DNA of 64,000 bases from Piscirickettsia litoralis (GCF_001720395.1 NZ_MDTU01000003.1:40436-104435); one strand, 5' to 3'. Numbered from the stretch's first letter, positions 1 through 7,834 are shown. Notes: generated from the letters alone by a model not told the origin. Numbers and translations are program-made.

Positions 1-141
1 TACTCGTTGAGGTTGAGCGTGTGACGCAGGAAAGAGCGCCCGTATTATTGAAGTCAACAGAGGTACAATAAGTTGCTTTAGGCCGTTTAAAGCGAGAGCA
101 AGTAAACCCAGTGTGACAATAATAACGATGAAATGGCTCAT
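1..141 (-). CDS. N-terminus of a small membrane protein, cut by the window edge
   Basis: An ATG at 141-139 is preceded on the minus strand by a good ribosome-binding site (AGGAG, 8 bases upstream). It opens a frame that stays open to base 1 (47 codons). The visible protein starts with about 25 mostly hydrophobic residues (MSHFIVIIVTLGLLALALNG), so it is probably anchored in the inner membrane. It is transcribed away from the AcaB-like gene at 594. I do not recognise the family; the rest lies outside the window. Confidence 0.6.
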   Translation of the reverse strand, partial: MSHFIVIIVTLGLLALALNGLKQLIVPLLTSIIRALFPASHAQPQRV

Positions 142-185
142 GTGTTTCTCCTAAAAATAATCAGGAGCAAACACAATTTTCCCAG

Positions 186-445
186 TGGGAGAATACGTTG
201 CTCCCAGAGGGTGTAAAATAGCAAATCGACCTTAAATAAATAAGGTGGTGCTTGGAATAATCCAACCTAGCGTTTAGGTGGCGTAATAAACTTAACCGAG
301 AAAAGGGTTAAGCCGAAAACCTTTACAGGTTATGGTGTGTTTCAATCAAACTTAATCGATTAAAACAGAGTGCCTCTTTCGAGGATATTGTCTGGTGGTT
401 TAGCGAACTCCAGATTAGCTCGTCGATGTATCGCGCGAAGCGATA
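186..445. other. Hairpin-rich divergent intergenic region (possible oriT, ssDNA initiation site or structured RNA)
   Basis: The gap 142-593 has no convincing gene but holds about ten short inverted repeats one after another. Stems are 186-191/201-206, 229-234/241-246, 252-256/261-265, 272-276/287-291, 291-297/306-312, 318-322/327-331, 352-363 (12-bp palindrome), 373-376/381-384, 391-395/410-414 and 429-434/440-445. The last contains GCGAAGC, known to form an unusually stable DNA mini-hairpin. Loops share no motif, which argues against a CsrA-binding RNA. A role in transfer or single-strand initiation is inference. Confidence 0.45.
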
Positions 446-593
446 ACAAGTAGTCTCATCCTAACAAAGATATTTTTTTATGTAAACCGAGAGTGCTGCA
501 CAAAAGTGGTCATTTAGCCCCAATGGTTGCCTTCTACTCCCTTTTAAACTGTGTTCTAGCGGCATTGAAATATCAAGAAACTAGGAGAGGAAT

Positions 594-1199
594 ATGGCCG
601 ATAAGCGAAAAGCGCTCCAATCAAAACCTGTACTTAAACGCCCCATTAAGCTCAATACCTTACAAGCACAACGCATTTATCATGACCGTTTTCGTTTTGT
701 CTCAAATTCATTGTTTAGCCTAAGCGTCATATTGCGTGTTATTGGCCAAGAAGATGATATTGACACATTAGAAGATATGATCTTGGGCTACTTTAATAAA
801 GCAGAAACAGAATTAAAAGACTCGATTAATCGTTATAAAGAATTAATTAAATCTCAAGGTATTCAAGAAATACCCACTTATAGCGAACCGTTGGAGGCCA
901 CCATCGAGGTGAACTCACCACTGGTCTTTCGTTTGATTAATACCTTTCAAACAATGGACGTAACCATCCAGCTCATAGACGCTTTGTGGTTTTCTGGTGC
1001 TTTACGAGACAAGCAGCACTGCGCGGCACATGGCGAATGTATTTCTCATATGAATAAATTTTTAGGTCGTGTCACCAATATCGAAAAACGCGCCCGCAAT
1101 GCCGCACGACAAAAAGGCAAATCAGAAGAAGTAAGCGAAGAAGCTCCGAAAGTTGAAAGTCAACCTCAAGAGCAAGAATCTAATCAAAAAGTTGCATAA
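594..1199 (+). CDS. AcaB-like / PFL_4669-family conjugative element protein
   Basis: This 201-residue soluble protein begins with a basic segment containing LNTLQAQRIYHDR. That resembles the 'LhT..A......R' opening of the DUF1845/AcaB-like family (also called ICE protein PFL_4669), which recurs on conjugative elements; in IncC plasmids AcaB acts as a transcriptional activator. The tail after about residue 165 is charged and low-complexity (Lys, Glu, Gln). The start has a strong AGGAGAGG site. It is the first gene of a plus-strand operon with the ATPase at 1211 (11-bp gap). Family assignment is by recalled motif and moderate; a regulatory role is inferred. Confidence 0.5.
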   Translation: MADKRKALQSKPVLKRPIKLNTLQAQRIYHDRFRFVSNSLFSLSVILRVIGQEDDIDTLEDMILGYFNKAETELKDSINRYKELIKSQGIQEIPTYSEPLEATIEVNSPLVFRLINTFQTMDVTIQLIDALWFSGALRDKQHCAAHGECISHMNKFLGRVTNIEKRARNAARQKGKSEEVSEEAPKVESQPQEQESNQKVA

Positions 1200-1210
1200 G
1201 GAAAAAGATC

Positions 1211-2245
1211 ATGACAAGTAAAACAATCATTATCGACGAACAATGGAACGAAAATAGCCCAAAAACTGAGAGCATGCTCAAAAATCACAACAAAAATAAA
1301 GATGCTCCGGCTATCATAGCCAGCTCGCCCCCAATGGACTTCAACCTTACCAATCTATTCAATAAAGAAGATAAAACTGCTTCAAATATGTTGATTACAG
1401 GAGAATCTGGCGCAGGTAAAACTTTTGAGCTTAAGACTCTAATAAAAAAGCTAAGCTCTCAAGGTGCAAAAGTCTTAATTCTTGATGTGGGTCACTCTTT
1501 TGCAGAGCTAGTTGCAAAACTTGGCGGACAAACGATTCAACATCCTTTTACATCAAATTTTGACAGCTACTGCCACCCTGTTTTTACCAGTTTGTTAGAA
1601 GAAACAAACAATGCTGACGAATTTGAACAGCATTCAACACTCATTGCTGAACTTGTTTATTATATCGCAGGCGGTAATTTAGCTTTGCAAGGAAGTTTTG
1701 AAAATTATAAAAATACGCTGGTTTCAATTGTGAAAAGTGCATTTGAGCAATACCGGGAACCCAACTTCATTTCTAACCTGATTTTCGCCTGTGAAGAAAT
1801 GAGCTATGGGAATAAGCAAGCATCGACGCTCTTTGAGCGACTTTCAGAAGCAGAAGCAAACTATCAAAAAATTTACAGTAACAAAAGAAAGATTGACTTT
1901 AGTCAAGATATTATCCATATCGGCGATAATCACTATTTTTCAGAGTTATCAAAAAAGAAAAACCAATTCGCTGTGTTTCTCTGCTTTTTAGCCTTACGCT
2001 ACCGCCTCGCCAACCCTCAAACCCCGATTGTAATTTGTATTGACGAGATTATTCGATTTGATGCAATTACTCACTTACTCCCCTTAATTAACACTTATCA
2101 GGTCAGTGTTGTTGCAACATCGCAGCCACATGACGACTTAGAGAAGTACAAAAAAGAGTTTCAGTGCCAAGTTGAAGTTACTGCTCCTAACGGTAAGGCT
2201 CCATCGAATAGGCAGCATTTGCAAGTTATCCGTACAAGTGCATAA
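1211..2245 (+). CDS. Orphan VirB4/TraC-like P-loop ATPase
   Basis: This 344-residue protein has a Walker A motif near residues 64-71 (GESGAGKT) and a Walker B near 278-284 (IVICIDE). Between them LDVGHSFAELVAKLGG closely matches the IDVGRSYEKLVNTLGG stretch after the P-loop in this plasmid's own TraC (17461-19932). It is therefore about the size of the C-terminal ATPase half of a VirB4/TraC protein without the N-terminal half. No membrane segment is seen. It follows the AcaB-like gene by 11 bp. It may have an accessory role in transfer or DNA handling; the exact role is unknown. Confidence 0.6.
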   Translation: MTSKTIIIDEQWNENSPKTESMLKNHNKNKDAPAIIASSPPMDFNLTNLFNKEDKTASNMLITGESGAGKTFELKTLIKKLSSQGAKVLILDVGHSFAELVAKLGGQTIQHPFTSNFDSYCHPVFTSLLEETNNADEFEQHSTLIAELVYYIAGGNLALQGSFENYKNTLVSIVKSAFEQYREPNFISNLIFACEEMSYGNKQASTLFERLSEAEANYQKIYSNKRKIDFSQDIIHIGDNHYFSELSKKKNQFAVFLCFLALRYRLANPQTPIVICIDEIIRFDAITHLLPLINTYQVSVVATSQPHDDLEKYKKEFQCQVEVTAPNGKAPSNRQHLQVIRTSA

Positions 2246-2308
2246 ACCAAACGATTAAAGGTTAATGGGCTGTGTCAATACAGCCCCAAGATATAAGGGA
2301 AGAATAGA

Positions 2309-2512
2309 ATGAATACAGCAATGTGCCAAGCCTATCAACATGCCAAACGCCAGCAGGCCAAAGTGACAAACAAAGCAGGTGAAGTGCTTCTGACCATTAG
2401 TGTTTCAGAGCTTCAAAAAAACCTGAAGCAAATCGTTAACATGCTAGATCGAGGGGTCTTTATTGAAATTCAAAAACGCAACCGAAAAATAGCAATGCTT
2501 GTTCCTTATTAA
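2309..2512 (+). CDS. Phd/YefM-like antitoxin domain protein (no toxin adjacent)
   Basis: The 67-residue product contains ISVSELQKNLKQIVNMLDRG followed by a strand pattern ending IAMLVPY. This matches the Phd/YefM antitoxin fold (helix, then 'g.pv.itrrgkpvavLvp'). The first 30 residues are an extra basic extension. The ribosome-binding site is modest (AAGGGAAG). The next gene encodes an exported protein and not a Doc, RelE or PIN toxin, so this may be an orphan antitoxin or a DNA-binding regulator reusing the fold. Confidence 0.55.
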   Translation: MNTAMCQAYQHAKRQQAKVTNKAGEVLLTISVSELQKNLKQIVNMLDRGVFIEIQKRNRKIAMLVPY

Positions 2513-2544
2513 ACAATAAATTTATACATCAAAAGGGGGAAACC

Positions 2545-3288
2545 ATGAAAACCTTTACAAAGTACTTAATCACATTGAGCACAATTATTATTGTAGCAGC
2601 ATCATCTCACGCTGCCTCAATAAGCAATGAACCACAGCTAATCAAAGATGAAGCTCTTCAAACTGCTATGGATAATGCCAACAAAAAAACTATCAACAGA
2701 TATGTTGAAGGCTTAATTAGGCAAATTATCAATGAAAAATACAATAATAACTTTGCCTTATCTGAAAACCAAAAAATTGCTAACCAAACAAATAGTAATG
2801 ATGAGATTGCACTGGCTCACCAGTTTAAATCGATTCAGGCGAATGATAAATTCTACGCCTTAAGTAGAGCAATGCAAGTTGTAGACCCTGAAGGCTATCG
2901 CATAATCACTAACGAGCAACTCTTAAGACTAGCAATGGATAGGAAAAATGCACTCAACAAACAAACACACTTGCTTGAAAAAATAGAGCGCAATCAGGAA
3001 ATTTTAATCAATGCCCTGAAAAACAGAAAAGCTAATTTTTTGAAGACAGGTTCCTTTGCGACAAGCTCTATCGCATCTCCAAGCACAGCGAATCCTTGTG
3101 GTGGCATTGAGTTGTTCGCTGGTGGTGCTCAACAACAATCTGCAACAGACCACCTTAAGCATATTGTCAGTGAGATTGAACAATATGATGAAACGAGTGA
3201 CTCAGGCAAAATGAATATTTCTCATCCCTCCCAAGGCTTGAATAATGGCATTACTTATTTTTTTTCCAGGCAGCATAGAAGACCTTAA
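2545..3288 (+). CDS. Exported protein of unknown function
   Basis: The 247-residue product starts with a clear Sec signal peptide, with likely cleavage after SSHA near residue 23. The rest is hydrophilic and helix-rich, with a Cys in 'NPCGGIELFAGG' near residue 190. AAAGGGGG lies 8 bp before the ATG. It is the last gene of the 594-3288 operon and is followed by a strong terminator, so it is probably a periplasmic accessory of the element. I recognise no family. Confidence 0.6.
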   Translation: MKTFTKYLITLSTIIIVAASSHAASISNEPQLIKDEALQTAMDNANKKTINRYVEGLIRQIINEKYNNNFALSENQKIANQTNSNDEIALAHQFKSIQANDKFYALSRAMQVVDPEGYRIITNEQLLRLAMDRKNALNKQTHLLEKIERNQEILINALKNRKANFLKTGSFATSSIASPSTANPCGGIELFAGGAQQQSATDHLKHIVSEIEQYDETSDSGKMNISHPSQGLNNGITYFFSRQHRRP

Positions 3289-3304
3289 ACAGTAGCCATC
3301 AACT

Positions 3305-3326
3305 AGCCCTTTTGAAAAGGGCTTTT
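3305..3326 (+). terminator. Rho-independent terminator of the 594-3288 operon
   Basis: A perfect 9-bp inverted repeat (AGCCCTTTT, G, AAAAGGGCT) starts 17 bp after the stop codon at 3288 and runs directly into TTTTC. In practice the central A/T pairs open into the loop. Confidence 0.8.
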
Positions 3327-3441
3327 CTATCCTTTGATATAAGTAAATCTCCTTGTGATATATTTTAATGTACCTTTTGTATGCATGCAGATAAGAAACA
3401 TCAAAGTGAAAGTCCATTTATTTAAGTTTAAGTCTTCCCAA

Positions 3442-3465
3442 GCGCTATATCTGAAAATATAGCGC
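3442..3465. other. Perfect hairpin between convergent genes
   Basis: GCGCTATAT and ATATAGCGC form a 9-bp stem with a 6-base loop, 6 bp beyond the stop of the minus-strand gene at 3472. It lies between convergent transcription units, so it may help terminate that gene. Neither strand has a U-run after it, so it is not a standard intrinsic terminator. Confidence 0.5.
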
Positions 3466-3471
3466 CTACCC

Positions 3472-3867
3472 TTACTTTTCAGTTACCACCACGTGCGCTG
3501 TTCTTTTTTTCACTGTGAAAATGCAATACGCCGCATTAATAATCACAACCAACGAAAACATCAAATAAACAAATCGCTCCCAAATTGGCGGCGACACGAC
3601 TGTATTGTCATAAACGATCACACCAGCATAAGCAACTAAGCAGATAAACGACAATACCATTGCCACGCATTTAATCGGCTTGCTATGCATCGCGATTGCC
3701 ATCATAGATAGCAACGATGCTGCAATAATACAAACATCACTACCGAGGAAAAATATTCGTGCAGGAATGCTCAAACCATCAATGTTAAATAAATTAACCA
3801 CCAGCCAAAAAGTAAAGGCGATACATACAAACGACTGAGAGATCAAAAACATAATAAACCCTATCAT
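3472..3867 (-). CDS. Small four-helix membrane protein
   Basis: The 131-residue protein has four hydrophobic segments, at about residues 3-25, 37-57, 67-86 and 98-118, and a short basic C-terminal tail (VKKRTAH). It is almost certainly an inner-membrane protein. No catalytic or binding motif is visible and I do not recognise the family. It stands apart from the small-gene cluster upstream at 3964-5108, which is on the same strand. Confidence 0.55.
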   Translation of the reverse strand: MIGFIMFLISQSFVCIAFTFWLVVNLFNIDGLSIPARIFFLGSDVCIIAASLLSMMAIAMHSKPIKCVAMVLSFICLVAYAGVIVYDNTVVSPPIWERFVYLMFSLVVIINAAYCIFTVKKRTAHVVVTEK

Positions 3868-3963
3868 TATCCATCACTGCGACAAAAGCAGTGCCTCCCT
3901 GATATTAAAAGATAACTTTTATCCGATCAATGAAAAACAAGCCCATACTTTAAGGGGCATATT

Positions 3964-4212
3964 TTAAAAGAAAAGTGCCTTAGCTTCTACAGCATCAACG
4001 CCATAACGATCACACAACTCTTGACGAGCACGTTCTCTTTCGGATTCTTTCGTCCCAAGAAAGTCATGTATGGTCGCCAGCGCATTGTACTGAAACTTGA
4101 AGTCCAATTGTGACAAATACCGTGCAGTTTGTCGTTCCTTATTCTGGCGATTACGCTCAAAAATCTCAGCAATAAAAGCATCCATTTCATCACCTTTTCT
4201 GATTGTTTTCAT
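3964..4212 (-). CDS. Small hypothetical protein
   Basis: This 82-residue protein is charged and predicted helical, rich in Arg, Glu and Gln, without signal peptide or membrane segment. Its ATG overlaps the stop of the upstream gene by 4 bp (ATGA) and has GAGG 7 bases upstream, so the two are translationally coupled. It is the last of five small co-directional genes (5108 to 3964). Function unknown. Confidence 0.5.
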   Translation of the reverse strand: MKTIRKGDEMDAFIAEIFERNRQNKERQTARYLSQLDFKFQYNALATIHDFLGTKESERERARQELCDRYGVDAVEAKALFF

Positions 4213-4436
4213 GACCGCGCCTCCTGTCCGTGTCGCTCATGCGGTATAAAAAATCGACCGCGCTCGCTCAATGCTTCACTAATCTCAAAAAGCAAGTTGC
4301 CTGAGAACTCAATATCCTCGTACTCGCCTTCTTTAGCCGCCATTTTGACGAACTCAATTTCACCACAGACACGGAACAGCAACTCCTGTACGTTCTTGAC
4401 ATAGGCACGATAGCCTTCGGCAGTCGTTTTACGCAT
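4209..4436 (-). CDS. Small hypothetical protein
   Basis: The 75-residue product is acidic and helical with no recognisable motif. A GGAGG site sits 8 bases before the ATG, inside the end of the upstream gene, which it overlaps by 8 bp. Tight packing with both neighbours supports a real operon of small plasmid genes. Function unknown. Confidence 0.5.
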   Translation of the reverse strand: MRKTTAEGYRAYVKNVQELLFRVCGEIEFVKMAAKEGEYEDIEFSGNLLFEISEALSERGRFFIPHERHGQEARS

Positions 4437-4629
4437 GACTCAACCCTCCATCATAATCTTCTAACGTTCCTGTGATGTTGGCTTGCATCATCGCTTTAAA
4501 AAAAATATTGCAAAGCCGATCAAGATCACTGTTATTCACCGTATCTTTATCTTTGGCCAACCCCAGATAGGCAGTCACATAAATTGCATCGCGTGGATTG
4601 AGATTTATAGCAACAGTTTTGGTGCTCAT
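4429..4629 (-). CDS. Small hypothetical protein
   Basis: The start was set at the ATG at 4629 because a strong purine tract (AGGGGGG) lies just before it; the longer frame would need a TTG at 4644. The 66-residue product (MSTKTVAINLNPRDAIYVTA...) has no signal peptide. Its opening looks vaguely like small DNA-binding or antirestriction-type plasmid proteins, but no family can be assigned. Confidence 0.5.
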   Translation of the reverse strand: MSTKTVAINLNPRDAIYVTAYLGLAKDKDTVNNSDLDRLCNIFFKAMMQANITGTLEDYDGGLSHA

Positions 4630-4637
4630 AACCCCCC

Positions 4638-4859
4638 CTAACAACGACTTTTGTTGATCTGATTAAGTTCATAGGCTGCTTGGTCAAAGTCAGCCGCAAT
4701 CAGGTGCAAAATACATTGATCTGAAGCTTCCAAGTTGAGTCGCTTAATGCCTCCTTCAATTTTTCTAAGCAGCGCACATGTGCGCGTCAGGTCAGCAGCA
4801 GAAAATTCCATACGAGCGACAGCCTGACCTTGATTATTTTTAGCAATAAATCCAGACAT
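4638..4859 (-). CDS. Small hypothetical protein
   Basis: The 73-residue protein has AGGGGA 6 bases upstream of its ATG. It is soluble, with a helical centre (LTRTCALLRKIEGGIKRL) and four cysteines, too scattered for an obvious metal site. It lies 8 bp before the next gene of the minus-strand cluster. Function unknown. Confidence 0.5.
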   Translation of the reverse strand: MSGFIAKNNQGQAVARMEFSAADLTRTCALLRKIEGGIKRLNLEASDQCILHLIAADFDQAAYELNQINKSRC

Positions 4860-4886
4860 GATAGTCCCCTTGATCTTGATGATGAG

Positions 4887-5108
4887 TTAACGTATTTCAG
4901 CACTGCATAAGCCCGTTACAATCACCTGCTTTGAGTGATTGTCAGGTTGTGACAATAAAGCTGGGGAATCTAACTGTTTCAAAATTCGCTGAGCTACTGG
5001 AATAGGTTGTTTCGCTCTGCTTTGAAGAAAATGCAGCATCGCACCAAGATCGCGGATGTCCGTTTTTGACAGTTGAAGAGATAAAGAGGGTTCGGTAGAA
5101 TTACTCAT
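4887..5108 (-). CDS. Small hypothetical protein, first gene of the small-gene operon
   Basis: The 73-residue product has a canonical AAGGAG site 7 bases before the ATG. It is soluble and helical (LSKTDIRDLGAMLHFLQSRA) with no known motif. It is the promoter-proximal gene of the 5108-3964 operon and is read away from the replication module. A plus-strand terminator hairpin (5144-5185) lies in its leader. Confidence 0.5.
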   Translation of the reverse strand: MSNSTEPSLSLQLSKTDIRDLGAMLHFLQSRAKQPIPVAQRILKQLDSPALLSQPDNHSKQVIVTGLCSAEIR

Positions 5109-5143
5109 GATGATCTCCTTAATCTTGAGTCTAAGGGATTGTC

Positions 5144-5185
5144 AAAGCCCCTTCAGTGTTGGTAGCGCGGAGGGGCTTTTTTTTT
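5144..5185 (+). terminator. Strong terminator pointing toward rep, in the leader of the small-gene operon
   Basis: AAAGCCCCT (5144-5152) pairs with AGGGGCTTT (5171-5179), with T-runs on both sides of the stem end (nine T at 5177-5185). The U-run is on the plus strand, although no annotated plus-strand gene lies just upstream. It may end an antisense transcript of the 4887-5108 gene or insulate rep from read-through. Confidence 0.65.
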
Positions 5186-5190
5186 GCAAG

Positions 5191-5334
5191 AAAGTAAACT
5201 TTCTCTATATGAGGCATTAAATCATAAGCTTACTTAAAAGTAAATAACTTTTTCTTTTAATTGTATTTTTTTTTACTTTTAGGTAATCTTTATGCTAAAG
5301 TTATAGGCATGATAATAAAGAGAAGAGAGTAAAC
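5191..5334 (+). promoter_or_regulatory. Control region of the rep operon with AAAGTAAA boxes
   Basis: The AT-rich gap contains repeats of one short word in both orientations: AAAGTAAAC (5191), AAAGTAAAT (5237), TTTTACTTTT (5271-5280) and GAGTAAAC (5327-5334). A possible promoter pairs the TTTACT-like box near 5272 with TATGCT (5291-5296). The likely reader is the 63-residue helix-turn-helix protein encoded immediately downstream, as an autorepressor. Binding is inferred. Confidence 0.45.
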
Positions 5335-5335
5335 T

Positions 5336-5527
5336 ATGGACTATACCCTGAAAGAAGCTGCCGATATTGCTGGAGTAACGCCAACTAATTTAAGGATACT
5401 CTGCAAGAAAGGTACAATACCGGCAAAAAAAAGAGGCAATGTTTGGTTCATAAGTGAAACATCTCTAAATGGCTACCAACAGTTTATACGCAGAAATAAA
5501 ACCTCTAAGGAACAGGACAATGGCTAA
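5336..5527 (+). CDS. MerR/excisionase-type helix-turn-helix protein
   Basis: The 63-residue protein reads MDYTLKEAADIAGVTPTNLR at its start. This is the winged-helix pattern of MerR-like and excisionase-type DNA-binding domains ('yt.keaA..lgvs..tlr.l...G.ipa.k.g..w.i'). It has no effector domain. It overlaps the rep gene by 8 bp and so is co-transcribed with it. The repeated AAAGTAAA boxes in front of it suggest that it controls replication gene expression. Confidence 0.6.
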   Translation: MDYTLKEAADIAGVTPTNLRILCKKGTIPAKKRGNVWFISETSLNGYQQFIRRNKTSKEQDNG

Positions 5528-6419
5528 AGAAGTTTCATCATCATCGATTGCAGAGATAATAAAAAACATCGAACAGAAGGGTAAACACTCAAGTTTGAAA
5601 AAAAAGACTGTGTTTAATGATGATACAGCTCAAAAGCTAATGGCAATGAAACAGCCTTGCGATGTTATACCCTTTCCAGTACAGCCAAGTAATGACAAAT
5701 CAATATTACCATATCACATATTAAGAAGCGCGTTATTTGGAATAGTAAAACGTGGTGCTCGTAAAGAGTTTAGAGTTAGTCCTGAGTCAATGAAGGGAGA
5801 AGAAATAGCCGCTTATGGCAGTGTCAAAATCAGGTACAGCGGCTATCAACTAGATCAAGCAGACCTGGATACCTGGATGTGCTGTTTGGAGTTAATTAAA
5901 TCTCATGGGTTCGGTGCAACTGTTCATGTAACTCCATATGAAATGCTTACAACTATCGGAAGGCGCACAAACAATGAATCATATAAATGGCTTGATAAGA
6001 GTGTTAGAAGGTTAAATCAGGGAACAGTGGAAATAGAAGCTGGGAAACAGTCTTACTGTGGCCATTTAATAGACACTTTCATTTATGACTCTGACCGTAA
6101 AAAATTTATCTTAAAAATTGACACAAAAATTTCACAACTATTTTCGAATAAGTCCTATACATTCCTTGAACGAGAAAAAAGAAAGAAGCTAAAGGGCGAT
6201 TTAGCTAAATGGTTGTACGGTTATATTTTATCCCATGATACAAAAAACAATGTCCATTGTATCTCGTTAGAAAAAATTCGTAAGCTATGCGGCAGCCAAT
6301 CACCAATGAGAAACTTTAAAATATCGTTACAGAATGCCATCAAGCAACTCGAAAAAGAAGGAAATGAAATTGCAAAAGGCTATATTGAAGATGGAAAGTT
6401 ATACATAACTAGACTGTAG
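5520..6419 (+). CDS. trfA: TrfA-like plasmid replication initiator
   Basis: The ATG at 5520 gives 299 residues and follows an AAGGAACAGG stretch; an earlier ATG at 5469 lies inside the upstream gene. From about residue 60 the protein parallels TrfA of IncP plasmids: LPYHILRSALFGIV, then YQLDQADLDTWMCCLEL, then TIGRRTNNESYKWLDKSVRRL, then AKWLYGYILSHD and IRKLCGSQS. These are the winged-helix iteron-binding segments of that family. Initiators of this type bind iterons to melt the origin and recruit host DnaA and helicase. The dense iteron array directly downstream is the expected target. Confidence in the family is good; the symbol is by homology only. Confidence 0.8.
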   Translation: MAKEVSSSSIAEIIKNIEQKGKHSSLKKKTVFNDDTAQKLMAMKQPCDVIPFPVQPSNDKSILPYHILRSALFGIVKRGARKEFRVSPESMKGEEIAAYGSVKIRYSGYQLDQADLDTWMCCLELIKSHGFGATVHVTPYEMLTTIGRRTNNESYKWLDKSVRRLNQGTVEIEAGKQSYCGHLIDTFIYDSDRKKFILKIDTKISQLFSNKSYTFLEREKRKKLKGDLAKWLYGYILSHDTKNNVHCISLEKIRKLCGSQSPMRNFKISLQNAIKQLEKEGNEIAKGYIEDGKLYITRL

Positions 6420-6481
6420 GCACACTTTTGAAACAATTTAGATATTATCTAGCTTTTGTTGGTTTATCTCAATTCTTGCAG

Positions 6482-6937
6482 TATCGACATATCAAATGCA
6501 GGACTTAATCATCATCATAAACTTTTATTTAATCAAAGTAGTAGCTATTGCTTTTCTACTGGGCAGGTTCTTCGCATACAAAGCTATCGACATATCAAAT
6601 GCAAAACAAAAAACAATATGTATATCAATAGGTAAGGCCACATTGTCCTTTGAAACTATCGACATATCAAATGCAAACTAAATATAATCAGCTCATAAAC
6701 TACTTTTATATTCATATAGATAGCAACATTTCTACCAAATTATCGACATATCAAGTGCAAAACTATCGACATATCAAATGCAACTATCGACATATCAGAT
6801 GCAGAATGTGTCGACATATCAAATGCATCTATCGACATATCAAGTGCAAATCTATCGACATATCAAATGCACTATCGACATATCAAATGCAAATCTATCG
6901 ACATATCAAATGCAAAATTATCGACATATCAAATGCA
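6482..6937 (+). repeat. Twelve 19-bp iterons of the replication origin (oriV)
   Basis: The consensus TATCGACATATCAAATGCA starts at 6482, 6585, 6657, 6741, 6764, 6785, 6809, 6830, 6853, 6873, 6896 and 6919, all in the same orientation. The last nine are spaced 20-24 bp, about two helical turns, as expected for cooperative initiator binding. The first three are spread 72-103 bp apart and may act in copy-number control. Variants are few (AAGTGCA twice, CAGATGCA once, TGTCGACA once). The region 6420-7057 contains no gene. Confidence 0.92.
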
Positions 6938-6970
6938 AATCTTTTATTGAAATCAAGCATAACCCTATAA

Positions 6971-6979
6971 TTATCAACA
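6971..6979 (+). promoter_or_regulatory. Possible DnaA box beside the iterons
   Basis: TTATCAACA differs from the DnaA consensus TTATCCACA at one position. It lies 33 bp after the last iteron, just before a very AT-rich stretch (about 6995-7035) that could be the unwinding element. Confidence 0.4.
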
Positions 6980-7057
6980 TGTTTAAGACGATCAATTTTC
7001 TCTATAAGCTCTTATAAGCTTTTATAAAAATAGAATAGGAGAAAGAATGCCTTCGCC

Positions 7058-7834
7058 CTACTCCACTGTCACTAAAATTTCAGCCATCAATTCTTTAAAA
7101 CGAGAGTCGTACCAATGAGGCTGAACTTCACTTGGTGACTGAGGGTGCTGTTTATTTTCTCCGTACTTCAATCCTTTGTCAGTAATGGACTTGAAGGTTT
7201 TTTCTTTACCGCTTTTTCCTGTACGCTTATTCGTTTGCAAAAAGCCATGCTCTAATAACAGCTTATTGATTTTTTGTGCTGAATAATTGAGTTGATGTTT
7301 TTTGATGAGGTCAGACAGCGCATAAGAGACTTGAGCTTCGACATATTCTGGAAGCATGGTTGTCGTAATTCCATTGCTTTCACACAACTTCTGCGCCATT
7401 AACAACTTTCCAGAGTCAGAGACATTGAGAAAACCTGCCAAAGTTTGCATTGCCGCCGCATCTCGTTTGAATTTTAGCTCTTGCTCTAGAGATTGCAGTC
7501 GCAATTGCTCTTCAGGTACAGGGGGTGATGTAGGCTTGCTTTCCATCTCATTAAAGGCTTGAATATAGCGTTCACGAAATTGCATTGCTTTTTCGTTGTT
7601 ATATCCCATTGCAAGCATAGTGAAACCATCTTTGGTGATCTGGTAAATAGGTTTGTTTTCAACTTCAAAAAAACGCTTGAAGTTGTCCTCTTTAAAATTT
7701 TGGCTGCACTGCAAGGTGTCAATGTCATGAATAACGTTATCGTGGTCTAACTCAAAGACTTTTGCAACTTTGTGTGATGTCGTAACTGCATGTCCGTCAT
7801 GGACTTCGACCAAATCTGTAATGAGATTGAGCAT
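7058..7834 (-). CDS. Rha-family (pRha) regulatory protein
   Basis: Residues about 15-98 match the phage regulatory protein Rha domain: VTTSHKVAKVFELDHDNVIHDI, then YQITKDGFTMLAMGYNNEKA, then FRERYIQAFNEME. The remainder (about 110-258) is a helical and basic C-terminal region, probably a second DNA-binding or KilA-C-like part. Rha proteins are known from lambdoid phages and plasmids, where they interfere with host-dependent phage functions. The start has GAGG about 9 bases upstream. It converges on the iteron region and is transcribed toward it. Confidence 0.8.
   Translation of the reverse strand: MLNLITDLVEVHDGHAVTTSHKVAKVFELDHDNVIHDIDTLQCSQNFKEDNFKRFFEVENKPIYQITKDGFTMLAMGYNNEKAMQFRERYIQAFNEMESKPTSPPVPEEQLRLQSLEQELKFKRDAAAMQTLAGFLNVSDSGKLLMAQKLCESNGITTTMLPEYVEAQVSYALSDLIKKHQLNYSAQKINKLLLEHGFLQTNKRTGKSGKEKTFKSITDKGLKYGENKQHPQSPSEVQPHWYDSRFKELMAEILVTVE

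Noticed and set aside
186..445. A second GGA-type sponge RNA
   Set aside because: Many hairpins occur here, but GGA is in stems and not in loops on either strand.
493..723. 76-codon frame overlapping the AcaB-like gene
   Set aside because: It overlaps the well-supported gene at 594 in another frame and has no ribosome-binding site.
6482..6937. CRISPR array
   Set aside because: Repeats are 19 bp and in the dense part only 1-5 bp separate them; there are no 30-bp unique spacers and no cas genes. Iterons next to a TrfA-like gene explain them.
6496..7017. Open frames encoding repeated YRHIKC/STYQMQ peptides
   Set aside because: They are translations of the iterons in different frames and have no ribosome-binding sites.
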